Assembly: GCA_947446155.1 (NCBI GenBank)
Contig: CANFFZ010000076.1
Location: forward strand, 1 to 10,049
DNA length: 10,049 bases
From: Chloroflexota bacterium
GTDB lineage: Bacteria > Chloroflexota > Dehalococcoidia > UBA2979
Reading direction: 5' to 3'
In this document: piece by piece, positions 1 to 6,787 of the stretch
Numbering within the stretch: the first letter of the stretch is position 1
Layout of the letters: each line of letters starts with the position of its first letter
Program-made: the position numbers and the translations under genes
The notes under the pieces: model-generated
Told to the model about the DNA's origin: nothing
Databases searched by the model: none
Seen by the model: the letters and a program-made list of their open reading frames with translations, nothing else

Positions 1-1
1 C

Positions 2-1114
2 GCCCTGCCGGGGGAGCGTGTGATCGCCGAGATCACCGCGAACCACCCGACCTACCTCGAGGCCTGCGCGATCACGGTGCTGCGTCCCTCACCGGAACGC
101 GTCGAGCCGCCGTGTGAGTACTTCGGGCGGTGCGGAGGCTGCCAGCTGCAGCACGCCGCCTATCCCGAGCAGTTGTGCCTGAAGACCGAGGTGGTCGCGG
201 AGCAGTTGCGCCGCATCGGCCGGTTCGAGGCAGACGAAGTCGCCGCCCTCGTGCGGCCGATGATCGGGATGGACGATCCGTGGGGCTACCGGAACCACCT
301 GCGGTTCACCGTGCGCCGCGACGGCGACGTGGGCTACATGCTGCGTGGGACGCATCGGTTCCTGCGCGTGGACTACTGCGAGATTGCCCACCCTCGTGTG
401 AACGAAGTGCTGCGTCGCGTGCAGGGCAACACGATCGTGGCGCACCAACTCGCGGTCCGTATCGGTGAGAACACCGGCGACGCGATGATCCAGCCGAAGA
501 TCGACTGGCGACCCGGCCACCGTGCCGCACACGTCGAAAGCGGCCAGAAGACCTACCGCGAGTCGCTGAACGGCGTGCAGTACCAGATCTCCGGCCCCGC
601 GTTCTTCCAGGTGAACACGCGCCAGGCCGAACGGCTCGTGGCGATCGCGGTCGCGCACGTCCTCGAGGCGAACCCGCACGTGGTGGTGGACGCCTACGCG
701 GGCGTCGGCACGTTCGCCGGGCAACTCGCGGACAAGGTGCACCAGATCGTGACCATCGAGGAGTCCGCCGCCGCTGGCGTGGACGCCGAGGTGAACCTGG
801 CGCAGTTCGAGAACGTGACGCGCATCACCGGCAAGGTGGAGGCGCTGCTGCCCGGCATGACGCCTGAGCCCGACGTCGTGATCATCGACCCGCCGCGCGC
901 CGGCCTCTTCCCGGCCGTGATTGAGGCGATCCTCGCCTCGGCCGCACGGCGCGTGGTCTACGTCTCGTGCGACCCCAGCACGCTAGCACGGGACCTGCGG
1001 CTGTTCGTCGATGGCGGCTTTGTCGTCCGGGAGGTGCAGCCCGTCGACATGTTCCCGCAGACCCAGCACATCGAATGCGTCGTCGCCCTCGATCGTGCCA
1101 TCGCCCGCGCGTGA
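2..1114 (+). CDS. rlmD: 23S rRNA (uracil-5-)-methyltransferase, RlmD/RumA (TrmA) family, 5' end off window
   Basis: This SAM-dependent enzyme should methylate C5 of a uridine in 23S rRNA. The reading frame is open from base 2, and its first visible residues (ALPGERVIAEI) look like the end of a TRAM RNA-binding domain, so the true start lies upstream; the GTG at 20 is internal. Four [4Fe-4S] cysteines typical of RlmD are visible: the C-x5-C-x2-C group in CEYFGRCGGCQLQH (about bases 113-142) and a fourth in VDYCEI (about 377-379). TrmA itself lacks this cluster. The methyltransferase part follows: AFFQVN, SAM-binding loop DAYAGVGTF, DPPRAG, catalytic cysteine in YVSCDPSTLARDL (TGC at 968-970), and the C-terminal DMFPQTQHIE with the conserved glutamate. 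The visible 370 codons are most of a usual 430-460 residue protein. The stop overlaps the start of maf by four bases. The family is certain; the exact target base (U1939-like versus a RlmC/RlmCD specificity) is inferred. Confidence 0.93.
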   Translation, partial: ALPGERVIAEITANHPTYLEACAITVLRPSPERVEPPCEYFGRCGGCQLQHAAYPEQLCLKTEVVAEQLRRIGRFEADEVAALVRPMIGMDDPWGYRNHLRFTVRRDGDVGYMLRGTHRFLRVDYCEIAHPRVNEVLRRVQGNTIVAHQLAVRIGENTGDAMIQPKIDWRPGHRAAHVESGQKTYRESLNGVQYQISGPAFFQVNTRQAERLVAIAVAHVLEANPHVVVDAYAGVGTFAGQLADKVHQIVTIEESAAAGVDAEVNLAQFENVTRITGKVEALLPGMTPEPDVVIIDPPRAGLFPAVIEAILASAARRVVYVSCDPSTLARDLRLFVDGGFVVREVQPVDMFPQTQHIECVVALDRAIARA

Positions 1115-1719
1115 CCCTCGTCCTCGCGTCCGCGTCGCCGAGGCGGCGCGAACTGCTGGCGGCACTCGGCGTCGCCTTCGAGATCGACCCCGCCGACATC
1201 GATGAGACCAGCACCGAGCGCGACCCGATCCGCCTAGCGGAGACGCTCGCGCTCTCGAAAGCGCGAGCCGTCGCCGCTCGTCGCCCCGGCGACGTGGTGA
1301 TCGGCAGCGACACCGTCGTCGCTCTCGACGGGAGGCTCCTCGGCAAGCCCACCGGCATGGCCGAGGCCCGCACGATGCTCGACGCGCTGCGCGGGCGGGC
1401 ACACGAGGTCGTGACGGGCGTCGCTGTGGTCGTGCCGGACGGCCTCGAGGCCATCGCGCACGGGCGGACGGCTGTCGTGATGCGTGAGTACGAGGCAGCG
1501 GAGCGGGACGAGTTCATCGCGCGCGGCGAGCCGTTCGACAAGGCCGGCGGCTACGCCATCCAGGACGCCGCCTTCCACCCGGTGGCACGCATCGAGGGGT
1601 GCGAGTGCGGGGTCATGGGGCTGCCGCTGTGGACGCTCAGGCAGCTGCTGCAGGACGTGGGCATCGAGGCGGGCACGCCAGCCCTCGAGCGTTGCGCGGA
1701 GTGCCCGGCTCGGCGCTAG
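1111..1719 (+). CDS. maf: Maf family nucleotide pyrophosphatase (YhdE-like dTTP/UTP type)
   Basis: Maf proteins hydrolyse nucleoside triphosphates to the monophosphate plus PPi, mainly cleansing the pool of modified or non-canonical pyrimidine nucleotides in the cytosol. The 202-residue product has the family length. It shows the N-terminal LASASPRRRELL (residues 5-16), GSDTVVALDGRLLGKP (65-80) with catalytic Asp67, and KAGGYAIQ (144-151). The last motif fits the YhdE (dTTP/UTP) branch rather than the YceF (m7GTP) branch. It ends with GVMGLPL (167-173). The GTG start at 1111 places the LASASPRR motif at the usual distance from the N-terminus; it overlaps the preceding stop as GTGA, so translational coupling is expected, and no strong Shine-Dalgarno is seen. 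Unusual features are Cys164/Cys166 and a C-terminal Cys195-x2-Cys198 pair, a possible metal site. The stop codon overlaps the stop of the convergent gene. Function is confident; substrate preference is inferred from the motif. Confidence 0.93.
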   Translation: MTLVLASASPRRRELLAALGVAFEIDPADIDETSTERDPIRLAETLALSKARAVAARRPGDVVIGSDTVVALDGRLLGKPTGMAEARTMLDALRGRAHEVVTGVAVVVPDGLEAIAHGRTAVVMREYEAAERDEFIARGEPFDKAGGYAIQDAAFHPVARIEGCECGVMGLPLWTLRQLLQDVGIEAGTPALERCAECPARR

Positions 1720-2282
1720 CGCTTCTCCTGGATGACCTCGAGTTCGCCGATCACCGCCGAGATCCGCACGTGCAGCCGGCGTTCCTGCTCGGGGTACCCA
1801 TCGGTGCGTACCAAAATGTCGCGCACCAAGCCTTCCTCGCGCTGGCCGAGCACATCGACGGTGCCGACGAAGGTCTGCGCCTCCACCTCGAGGCCCACGC
1901 CGTGCGGGACGTGGAGGCGAATGGCCCCCACCCAGACCAGGAGTGTGAGCGTGGTCTCGCCCACCGGCAGGTTCGCTTCGCGTAGATCAAGGTCAATGTC
2001 GCCGAAGACGGTGCGCAACACGCCATCTTCGACTGACCAGTTCTCGGCGGATCGGATGTGCCCGAAGGTCTGCGAGAGCCGCCGCCGCACACGCCGCGCG
2101 CGCGCCTCCGCGAGGATGGCGAGGACGCCGAGGGCGATCAGGAAGAGCCCGACGCCCGCCTCGACCAGCCCGCGCCCGCCGATCTCCCGCCACCCGGCCT
2201 CGTCCGCGAACAGCAGCACGCCGAGGACGCAGAAGTACGCGCCGACGGTAACGCTGAGGACATCGCGTAAGCGTGAGGTCAC
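1716..2282 (-). CDS. LiaF-like membrane protein (two TM helices plus C-terminal LiaF/DUF2154-like domain)
   Basis: The 188-residue product begins with two hydrophobic helices (about 8-25 and 38-59). A basic stretch (RARRVRRR, 61-68) follows and suggests a cytoplasmic start to the soluble part. Residues about 89-184 are a beta-rich repeat pattern of alternating hydrophobic strands: FGDIDLDL, WVGAIRLHVPHGVGLEVEA, GTVDVLG, ISAVIGELEV. This resembles the C-terminal domain of LiaF/YvqF, which in Firmicutes restrains the LiaS sensor kinase of the cell-wall-antibiotic response. I recognise the fold pattern but cannot assign a specific role, and no LiaS/LiaR partner is in the window. The GTG at 2282 overlaps the TGA of the upstream small gene (GTGA), and no good Shine-Dalgarno precedes it, so coupling is likely. 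The frame stays open upstream to about 2552, but that extension is not protein-like and reads across the preceding gene. The stop (1718-1716) overlaps the maf stop. Confidence 0.78.
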   Translation of the reverse strand: MTSRLRDVLSVTVGAYFCVLGVLLFADEAGWREIGGRGLVEAGVGLFLIALGVLAILAEARARRVRRRLSQTFGHIRSAENWSVEDGVLRTVFGDIDLDLREANLPVGETTLTLLVWVGAIRLHVPHGVGLEVEAQTFVGTVDVLGQREEGLVRDILVRTDGYPEQERRLHVRISAVIGELEVIQEKR

Positions 2283-2443
2283 CGACGCCGCCAGGACCGG
2301 CGCGCGCCGCGGAACACGATGGTCAGGCCGAAGCCGATGAGCGCCGCCGCCCAGAACTCCGTCACCGTGACCTCGGGGATGACATCGAGTGAGTCCAGCA
2401 GGAGCAGTGAACCCACAATGATGAAGACCAAGCCAAACGCCAT
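2279..2443 (-). CDS. Small two-helix membrane protein (LiaI/LiaF transmembrane-domain-like)
   Basis: This 54-residue protein is almost entirely two hydrophobic segments: residues 2-16 (AFGLVFIIVGSLLLL) and about 29-44 (EFWAAALIGFGLTIVF). A DSLDVIPEVTV linker joins them, and the C-terminus is strongly basic (RGARRSWRRR), predicting a cytoplasmic tail. The 'G-hydrophobic-L, loop, FW-hydrophobic-IGFGL' layout resembles the short membrane domain found at the N-terminus of LiaF-type and DUF5668-type proteins. The ATG at 2443 is chosen because a strong Shine-Dalgarno (GGGGGAGG) sits six bases upstream; an ATG at 2470 lies upstream of that site and is less likely. The gene is coupled to the LiaF-like gene by a four-base overlap. 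The two proteins may together supply what is one polypeptide in LiaF. Function is unknown; being a real gene is well supported by the ribosome site, the coupling and the membrane pattern. Confidence 0.75.
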   Translation of the reverse strand: MAFGLVFIIVGSLLLLDSLDVIPEVTVTEFWAAALIGFGLTIVFRGARRSWRRR

Positions 2444-2449
2444 TCCAGA

Positions 2450-2457
2450 CCTCCCCC
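2450..2457 (-). promoter_or_regulatory. Ribosome binding site deciding the start of the small membrane protein
   Basis: The minus strand reads GGGGGAGG, then six bases (TCTGGA), then ATG at 2443. This is a near-ideal Shine-Dalgarno and spacing, and it selects ATG 2443 over the in-frame ATG at 2470. Confidence 0.75.
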
Positions 2458-2497
2458 GTAGGAACCACATCGACCGCCGACAGGCGCTGGCACCTCG

Positions 2498-2503
2498 ATT
2501 CTA
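2498..2503 (-). promoter_or_regulatory. Candidate -10 element (TAGAAT) for the LiaF-like operon
   Basis: The minus strand carries TAGAAT, one mismatch from TATAAT, about 55 bases upstream of the ATG at 2443. No convincing -35 hexamer lies 16-18 bases further upstream. This would fit an activator-dependent promoter, with the three 11-bp repeats at 2533-2565 placed just upstream of the polymerase site. The call rests on a single hexamer in GC-rich DNA, so it is tentative. Confidence 0.3.
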
Positions 2504-2532
2504 CGGCGTGCGCCGGAGGTACTTTGCTCTTG

Positions 2533-2565
2533 TGATGTCGATATGGCGTCATGATGACGTCATAA
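2533..2565. repeat. Three tandem 11-bp repeats, candidate response-regulator binding site
   Basis: Three adjacent 11-base units read TGATGTCGATA, TGGCGTCATGA and TGACGTCATAA. Six columns are identical in all three (T1, G2, G5, T6, C7, A11) and most others match in two. The unit length equals about one helical turn. Direct repeats with 11-bp spacing and a GTCATaa core are how OmpR/PhoB-family response regulators bind (for example the PHO box, with repeated TGTCAT). The block sits in the divergent intergenic region, about 90-120 bases upstream of the small membrane gene and about 145-175 bases upstream of the ABC ATPase gene, so it could control either or both. The third unit also lies within a perfect 10-base palindrome (ATGACGTCAT, 2554-2563). 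The identity of the binding protein is inferred; no regulator gene is present here. Confidence 0.45.
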
Positions 2566-2644
2566 AAACAAGGCTCTTCCTTGCGAGCCGCCGGAATCCC
2601 CCTTCAGGGAGACGCCTCTACCGCGCGGATCACAGGAAATAAAT

Positions 2645-2690
2645 GCGGGTTACGGAAATCTAAGTACGTTGTATTTGGCATCTTACCCGC
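2645..2690. repeat. Inverted repeat GCGGGT...ACCCGC flanking the candidate ABC promoter
   Basis: Six-base arms at 2645-2650 and 2685-2690 are perfect complements separated by 34 bases. The arms bracket the candidate promoter hexamers upstream of the ABC ATPase gene. This could be a split operator or a weak leader hairpin, but arms this short arise readily by chance in GC-rich DNA. Confidence 0.2.
2650..2677 (+). promoter_or_regulatory. Weak candidate promoter for the ABC transporter operon
   Basis: TTACGG (2650-2655) and TATTTG (2672-2677), separated by 16 bases, give a weak sigma70-like pair. A transcript would start near 2684 with a leader of about 26 bases before the ATG at 2710. The surrounding 2520-2700 stretch is clearly more AT-rich than the coding DNA on either side, which supports a promoter region in general. 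This particular pair is only one of several possible readings (another is TTGTAT with TTTAAA closer to the gene). Confidence 0.25.
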
Positions 2691-2698
2691 CCCTTTAA

Positions 2699-2703
2699 AA
2701 GGA
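2699..2703 (+). promoter_or_regulatory. Ribosome binding site deciding the start of the ABC ATPase
   Basis: AAGGA lies six bases upstream of ATG 2710. It fixes this ATG as the start rather than start codons further upstream in the same open frame, whose translation is not ABC-like. Confidence 0.75.
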
Positions 2704-2709
2704 CTGACC

Positions 2710-3402
2710 ATGGCCGACCCGATTATTCAAGTCACTGACCTCGTGAAAACCTACGACACCGGAGCCGTGCGCGTAGAGGCGCTCCGAGGTGTCTCGCTCT
2801 CCGTGGCCAAGGGCGAGATGGTGGCCATCATGGGGCCCTCGGGCTGCGGCAAGACGACGCTGCTCAACTGCGTTTCCGGCATCGACGATCCCACCTCAGG
2901 CTCCGTCCGCATCGAGGGCACCGAACTCAGCTCGATGGATGACGACCACAAGACGTCCTACCGGGCACGACGAATGGGCTTTATCTTCCAGTTCTACAAC
3001 CTCCTCCCGGTCCTCAGCGCCGTTGAGAACGTCGAACTGCCGCTCCTGGTCTCCGACATCAAGCCCGCCGACGCGCGCACCCGCTCAGCGGCGGTACTAG
3101 ACCAGGTCCACCTCGCAGAGTGGCAGCACCACAAGCCGGCGGAACTCTCTGGTGGCCAGCGCCAGCGCGTCACCATTGCGCGCGCACTCGTGAACAACCC
3201 GGCAATCGTGTGGGCAGACGAGCCGACGGGTGACCTCGACTCCGTGACCGCCGACGAGATCATGACGCTAATGCAGGACCTCAACCAGACGCAGCAGCAG
3301 ACCTTCCTCATCGTCACCCACGACCCGGGCATCGCCGCGCGATGCAATCGGACGATCTACATGCGCGACGGCCTGATCGAGCGCGAGGAGCATCACCGAT
3401 GA
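2710..3402 (+). CDS. ABC transporter ATP-binding protein, LolD/MacB type
   Basis: This 230-residue ATPase drives the adjacent FtsX-type permease. All nucleotide-binding motifs are intact: Walker A GPSGCGKT (42-49), Q-loop FQFYNLLP (93-100), signature LSGGQRQR (146-153), Walker B IVWADEP (166-172) with catalytic Glu171, D-loop GDLD (174-177) and switch His204 in VTHD. The length and the [19 protein letters not shown] stretch are typical of the LolD/MacB/FtsE group, whose members power extraction or export of lipids, lipoproteins or peptides, or drive mechanical signalling, rather than classic uptake. The start at ATG 2710 is supported by AAGGA six bases upstream and by the usual N-terminus ([11 protein letters not shown]). 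The stop overlaps the permease start as ATGA, so the two are almost certainly one transcript and one complex. The substrate cannot be read from the sequence. Confidence 0.95.
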   Translation: MADPIIQVTDLVKTYDTGAVRVEALRGVSLSVAKGEMVAIMGPSGCGKTTLLNCVSGIDDPTSGSVRIEGTELSSMDDDHKTSYRARRMGFIFQFYNLLPVLSAVENVELPLLVSDIKPADARTRSAAVLDQVHLAEWQHHKPAELSGGQRQRVTIARALVNNPAIVWADEPTGDLDSVTADEIMTLMQDLNQTQQQTFLIVTHDPGIAARCNRTIYMRDGLIEREEHHR

Positions 3403-6400
3403 CCGAATTGTTCGGCATCCCGCTTGTCCGCATCATGATCGTTGGGTTAATCCTCATGGGGATCGCCTTTGCCGTCGTCGCCTGGATCGCGATCCGGAAT
3501 CCGCTGCTGGTACGTATGGGCCTGCGCAACGCTGTTCGCCGCAAGGCGCAGACCACGCTCATCGTCATCGGCCTCATGCTTTCGACGTTGATCATCAGCG
3601 CGGCCTTCGCGACCGGCGACACTGTCGGCTACTCGATCACCAACGCTGTCTACCGCAACTTCGCACAGGCCGACCTCATCCTCGCCCGTAACGTCGACCG
3701 CACGCGCGCGGCGGGCGAGGGCGTCTCATCCGCCGATCTCGCCGCGCTCAAGGCCTTCCTCGCGAAGGACGGGGACGTCGATGGTGTCGCCGGCATCGTG
3801 CAGGAACGCGTCCCCGCGTTGAACGCTGAACGGCGTCTCTCCGAGCCGCGCGCGCTGCTCGCCGGCATCGATCCCGCTGACCTCGCCGGATTCCACAGCC
3901 TCGTGTCCCTCGATGGTGCCGAAGTTTCCCCTTCTCTGCTGACGGCGACCGGCGTCTTCATCTCGGAGCGCCTGAGCAAGGACATCAGCATCGGCAAGGG
4001 CCAGACGCTGACGGTCTCCGCGAATAACAAGCCCTCGACGTTCACCGTGCTCGAGGTGCTTCAAGACAACGCGCTCACGGCACGGCAGCCCAACGGCCAG
4101 GACCCCGAGGCAGCTGGTGGCATCGTCGCCACCCGCGAAGTCGTCGGTTCGCTGACCGGCCGCGCTGACCAATACACACTGCTCGTCGTCTCGGTGAAGG
4201 GCGGCGTCCGCGACACCCTCGACGTCATTCCGGGGGTCGAGACGCGCCTGAAGAACTGGCTGAAGGCCGATGGAGCGCCAGCACTCCGCGTCGTCACGAC
4301 GAAGGAGCAGACCGTCAACATCGCCGAGCTAGTCGGCTCGATCTTCGTCACGTTCTTCCTCGTGTTCGGGCTGTTCTCAATCGCGGCTGGCATCATGCTG
4401 ATCTTCTTGACCTTCGTCATGCTCGCTGCGGAGCGGCGTTCCGAGATGGGAATGGCGCGGGCGATCGGCATGAAGCGGTCGCACCTGACTCAGTCGTTCA
4501 TCGCAGAAGGCATGGCGTACAACGTCGGCTCCGCGCTCATCGGCGCGTTGTTGGGCCTCGGCGTTGCCTACATCCTGATCACCGCACTCGGACGGTTGTT
4601 CGGCGACTTCGGCGTGAACATCGCGTTTCACTTCAACGTGCAGGGATTCGTCATCGCCTACGCGCTCGGCGTCGTGATCACGTTCATTACCGTGGCGTTC
4701 TCCTCCTGGCGCGCGGCGAACCTCAATATCGTGCGCGCCATTCGAGATTTGCCCGAGCCGCAGCCACTGCGCGGACACTCGCGCAGCATCCGAGGCCTGC
4801 TCGTGGCTGCACTCGCGGTGATCTGGACGATGCTGCGTATCCCACTGATCCTCAGCCCGCTGCAGGGCCTCGGGATGCTCGCGCAGCTGGCATCGAAGGG
4901 CGACTCAATCTTCCCGGGCGTCGTGACCCTGGTCGTCTCGTTGGCCCTCGCATTCGCAGCGATCCGCACGAGGCGTTGGGCGAAGCCCAGGCGCAATGTC
5001 GGCGGGTGGGCTGCCCTGATGCTCATCGCGGGCGTCCTGCTCACGATCTGGGGCGGCTGGGACATCCACCAGCGCTTCGCCTACGCCGGCGGCACCACGC
5101 TGGCGATCCTCGCAGCCACGATGCTCACGGTGTACTTTGGCGCTTCCTCAAGACTGACATTCACCATCGCCAGCGTCACGCTGCTCTGGTACTGGCTACT
5201 CCCGCTGCCGTTCTCTCTGCTCTTCGAAGAAGGCAAGAGTTGGAGCGATCCGCTCAACGGGCTCGCAGGGCTTGTCGGACTCGAGCATGGTCCGGTCGCT
5301 GGGAACATCGAGATGTTCTTCGTCTCCGGCCTGTGCATCACCGCGTCCGCGACACTGTTCGTCATCTTCAACGCCGACCGCCTGCTGGGGCTGCTTCGAG
5401 GTGGCTCGGGTGTCTTCCGCGGGATGACGCCCGCGATCCGCACGGCCATTGCCTACCCACTCGCCGCGAAGTTCCGCACTGGGATGACGTTGGCGATGTT
5501 CGGGCTGGTGATGTTCTCGCTGGTCGTGATGGCGACACTGAACCACAACTTCTCGCAGTTGTTCCTCGGCGATGACGCCACCGGTGGTTTCCAGATCGCA
5601 GTCACCGGCAATCCGACGAACCGAATCCCGGACCTTCGATCGACCCTCAAGGACGCCGGGTTCAAGGATGAGGCCGATGTCACCGGCATCGGTGCGTTGG
5701 TCACGATGCCCGCACGCATCCGGCTCGCGGAGCAGGCCGAAGATAAGGCAGGCACCTACCGCCTCGCCGGTGCGGATGGCGAGTTCCTTCGCCTCGCACA
5801 GTTCCCGCTTTCGGCGCGGGCCGCCGGCTATGCCACGGACGCCGAGGTGTTCGCCGCGATCCAGAAAGACCCGACGCTCGCCCTCGTAGATGAGTCGCGC
5901 TTCGCGATCAATAACAAGCCGCCGTTCCGTGCGAATGCCGATGCGCCGCAGCAGTTCGTTATCGATCGCAATCCCCTCACGCTAAAAGAACAGCCGTGGG
6001 AGCCAATTCCGCTGGTGATCCGCGATGCACGCACGGGTGACGAAGCGAATGTAAAGGTCATCGGGTTTGTTGATCGGGCCGTGACGAGCGTGGTGATCGA
6101 TTGGGCCTCGGTCTTCGTTGGCCGGCAGCTGCTCGACCAGCGCTTCAAGTCCGGAACCACTGACCTCTTCTACCTGACGACGCGTGACGCCACGCCCCCC
6201 GGGGCGAAGCGGGTCGCCGATTCGGTTGAGGCCTCTCTGCTGGAGAAGGGCGTCCAAGCCGTCTCGATTCGCGAGAAGGTCGAGGACTCCGCAGCGCAGG
6301 CGAAGGCCTTCCAGGCATTGTTCCAGGGATTCATGGGCCTCGGCATGATCGTGGGCATCGCGGCCCTCGGCGTGATCGCGTTCCGCACAGTCGCGGAGCG

Positions 6401-6713
6401 CCGCCAGCAGATCGGCATGCTGCGGGCGATCGGTTACTCAAGGCGGCTCGTGGCGTTCACGTTCTTCTTGGAATCTTCGTTCATTGCGGTAACGGGTATT
6501 GGGATGGGGCTGCTGCTCGGCAGCGCGCTCTCCTACAACCTGATAACATCTCCTGAGTTCACGGAGGGCTCGACGTTGGAGTACGGCGTACCATGGGGTC
6601 GCCTTGCACTCATCGTCGGCATCGCGTACGGAGCGAGCGCTCTGATGACTCTCATCCCCGCCCGGAGTGCCTCGCGTGTCCCGGCGGCCGAGGCGCTCCG
6701 CTACAGCGGCTAG
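3399..6713 (+). CDS. ABC transporter permease with two FtsX-like domains and an enlarged central membrane block
   Basis: This 1104-residue membrane protein is the partner of the preceding ATPase; its ATG overlaps the ATPase stop, with GAGGAG eight bases upstream. Layout by hydrophobicity: an extra N-terminal helix (about 8-32); a canonical first FtsX helix (51-71, after RNAVRRKAQ); an extracytoplasmic domain (about 72-308); three helices (about 312-343, 374-398, 415-436) with the coupling motif [13 protein letters not shown] (345-357); then about six further hydrophobic segments (465-487, 504-523, 537-553, 561-580, 586-608, 638-657). The second repeat has a helix at 695-714, an extracytoplasmic domain (about 715-968) and helices near 975-996, 1018-1047 and 1067-1087, with the matching motif [13 protein letters not shown] (1000-1012). 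The two halves are an internal duplication, so one polypeptide can pair with an ATPase dimer. No MacA/HlyD-type adaptor is encoded beside it. Substrate is unknown; lipid, lipoprotein or peptide handling is a family-level guess. Confidence 0.92.
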   Translation: MTELFGIPLVRIMIVGLILMGIAFAVVAWIAIRNPLLVRMGLRNAVRRKAQTTLIVIGLMLSTLIISAAFATGDTVGYSITNAVYRNFAQADLILARNVDRTRAAGEGVSSADLAALKAFLAKDGDVDGVAGIVQERVPALNAERRLSEPRALLAGIDPADLAGFHSLVSLDGAEVSPSLLTATGVFISERLSKDISIGKGQTLTVSANNKPSTFTVLEVLQDNALTARQPNGQDPEAAGGIVATREVVGSLTGRADQYTLLVVSVKGGVRDTLDVIPGVETRLKNWLKADGAPALRVVTTKEQTVNIAELVGSIFVTFFLVFGLFSIAAGIMLIFLTFVMLAAERRSEMGMARAIGMKRSHLTQSFIAEGMAYNVGSALIGALLGLGVAYILITALGRLFGDFGVNIAFHFNVQGFVIAYALGVVITFITVAFSSWRAANLNIVRAIRDLPEPQPLRGHSRSIRGLLVAALAVIWTMLRIPLILSPLQGLGMLAQLASKGDSIFPGVVTLVVSLALAFAAIRTRRWAKPRRNVGGWAALMLIAGVLLTIWGGWDIHQRFAYAGGTTLAILAATMLTVYFGASSRLTFTIASVTLLWYWLLPLPFSLLFEEGKSWSDPLNGLAGLVGLEHGPVAGNIEMFFVSGLCITASATLFVIFNADRLLGLLRGGSGVFRGMTPAIRTAIAYPLAAKFRTGMTLAMFGLVMFSLVVMATLNHNFSQLFLGDDATGGFQIAVTGNPTNRIPDLRSTLKDAGFKDEADVTGIGALVTMPARIRLAEQAEDKAGTYRLAGADGEFLRLAQFPLSARAAGYATDAEVFAAIQKDPTLALVDESRFAINNKPPFRANADAPQQFVIDRNPLTLKEQPWEPIPLVIRDARTGDEANVKVIGFVDRAVTSVVIDWASVFVGRQLLDQRFKSGTTDLFYLTTRDATPPGAKRVADSVEASLLEKGVQAVSIREKVEDSAAQAKAFQALFQGFMGLGMIVGIAALGVIAFRTVAERRQQIGMLRAIGYSRRLVAFTFFLESSFIAVTGIGMGLLLGSALSYNLITSPEFTEGSTLEYGVPWGRLALIVGIAYGASALMTLIPARSASRVPAAEALRYSG

Positions 6714-6734
6714 CCCGCGCCCCGTCACCCATAC

Positions 6735-6763
6735 AGGAAGGCCGCCCGGTGGGCGGCCTTCCT
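6735..6763 (+). terminator. Strong hairpin terminator between convergent operons
   Basis: A perfect 13-bp stem (AGGAAGGCCGCCC with GGGCGGCCTTCCT) closes a three-base GGT loop, 21 bases after the permease stop and 24 bases beyond the gltD stop on the other strand. The stem bases include A-rich and T-rich ends, but the tail after it (CGTTCTCTGCTC) is only weakly T-rich. Because the stem is symmetric it may serve both operons; the poor U-tract makes Rho-independent efficiency uncertain. Confidence 0.8.
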
Positions 6764-6787
6764 CGTTCTCTGCTCCAGAGCCGAGGA

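Noticed and set aside
89..742. Minus-strand open frame of about 217 codons opposite the RNA methyltransferase
   Set aside because: The opposite strand carries the Fe-S and SAM motifs of a known family; this frame is a GC-driven shadow.
2283..2552. N-terminal extension of the LiaF-like protein up to an ATG near 2552
   Set aside because: The extension reads through the small membrane gene in another frame, looks unlike protein, and ignores the GTGA coupling and the strong ribosome site of the upstream gene.
2554..2563. ATGACGTCAT palindrome as a eukaryotic CRE-like site or a lone dyad operator
   Set aside because: CRE is irrelevant in a bacterium, and the palindrome is explained equally well as a side effect of the third 11-bp repeat unit.
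2569..2583. Small hairpin CAAGG-CTCTT-CCTTG as a terminator or attenuator
   Set aside because: Only five base pairs, no T-tract and no upstream gene to terminate.
2581..2709. Earlier start for the ABC ATPase
   Set aside because: The 43 extra residues are not ABC-like, while ATG 2710 has a good AAGGA at proper spacing and the usual family N-terminus.
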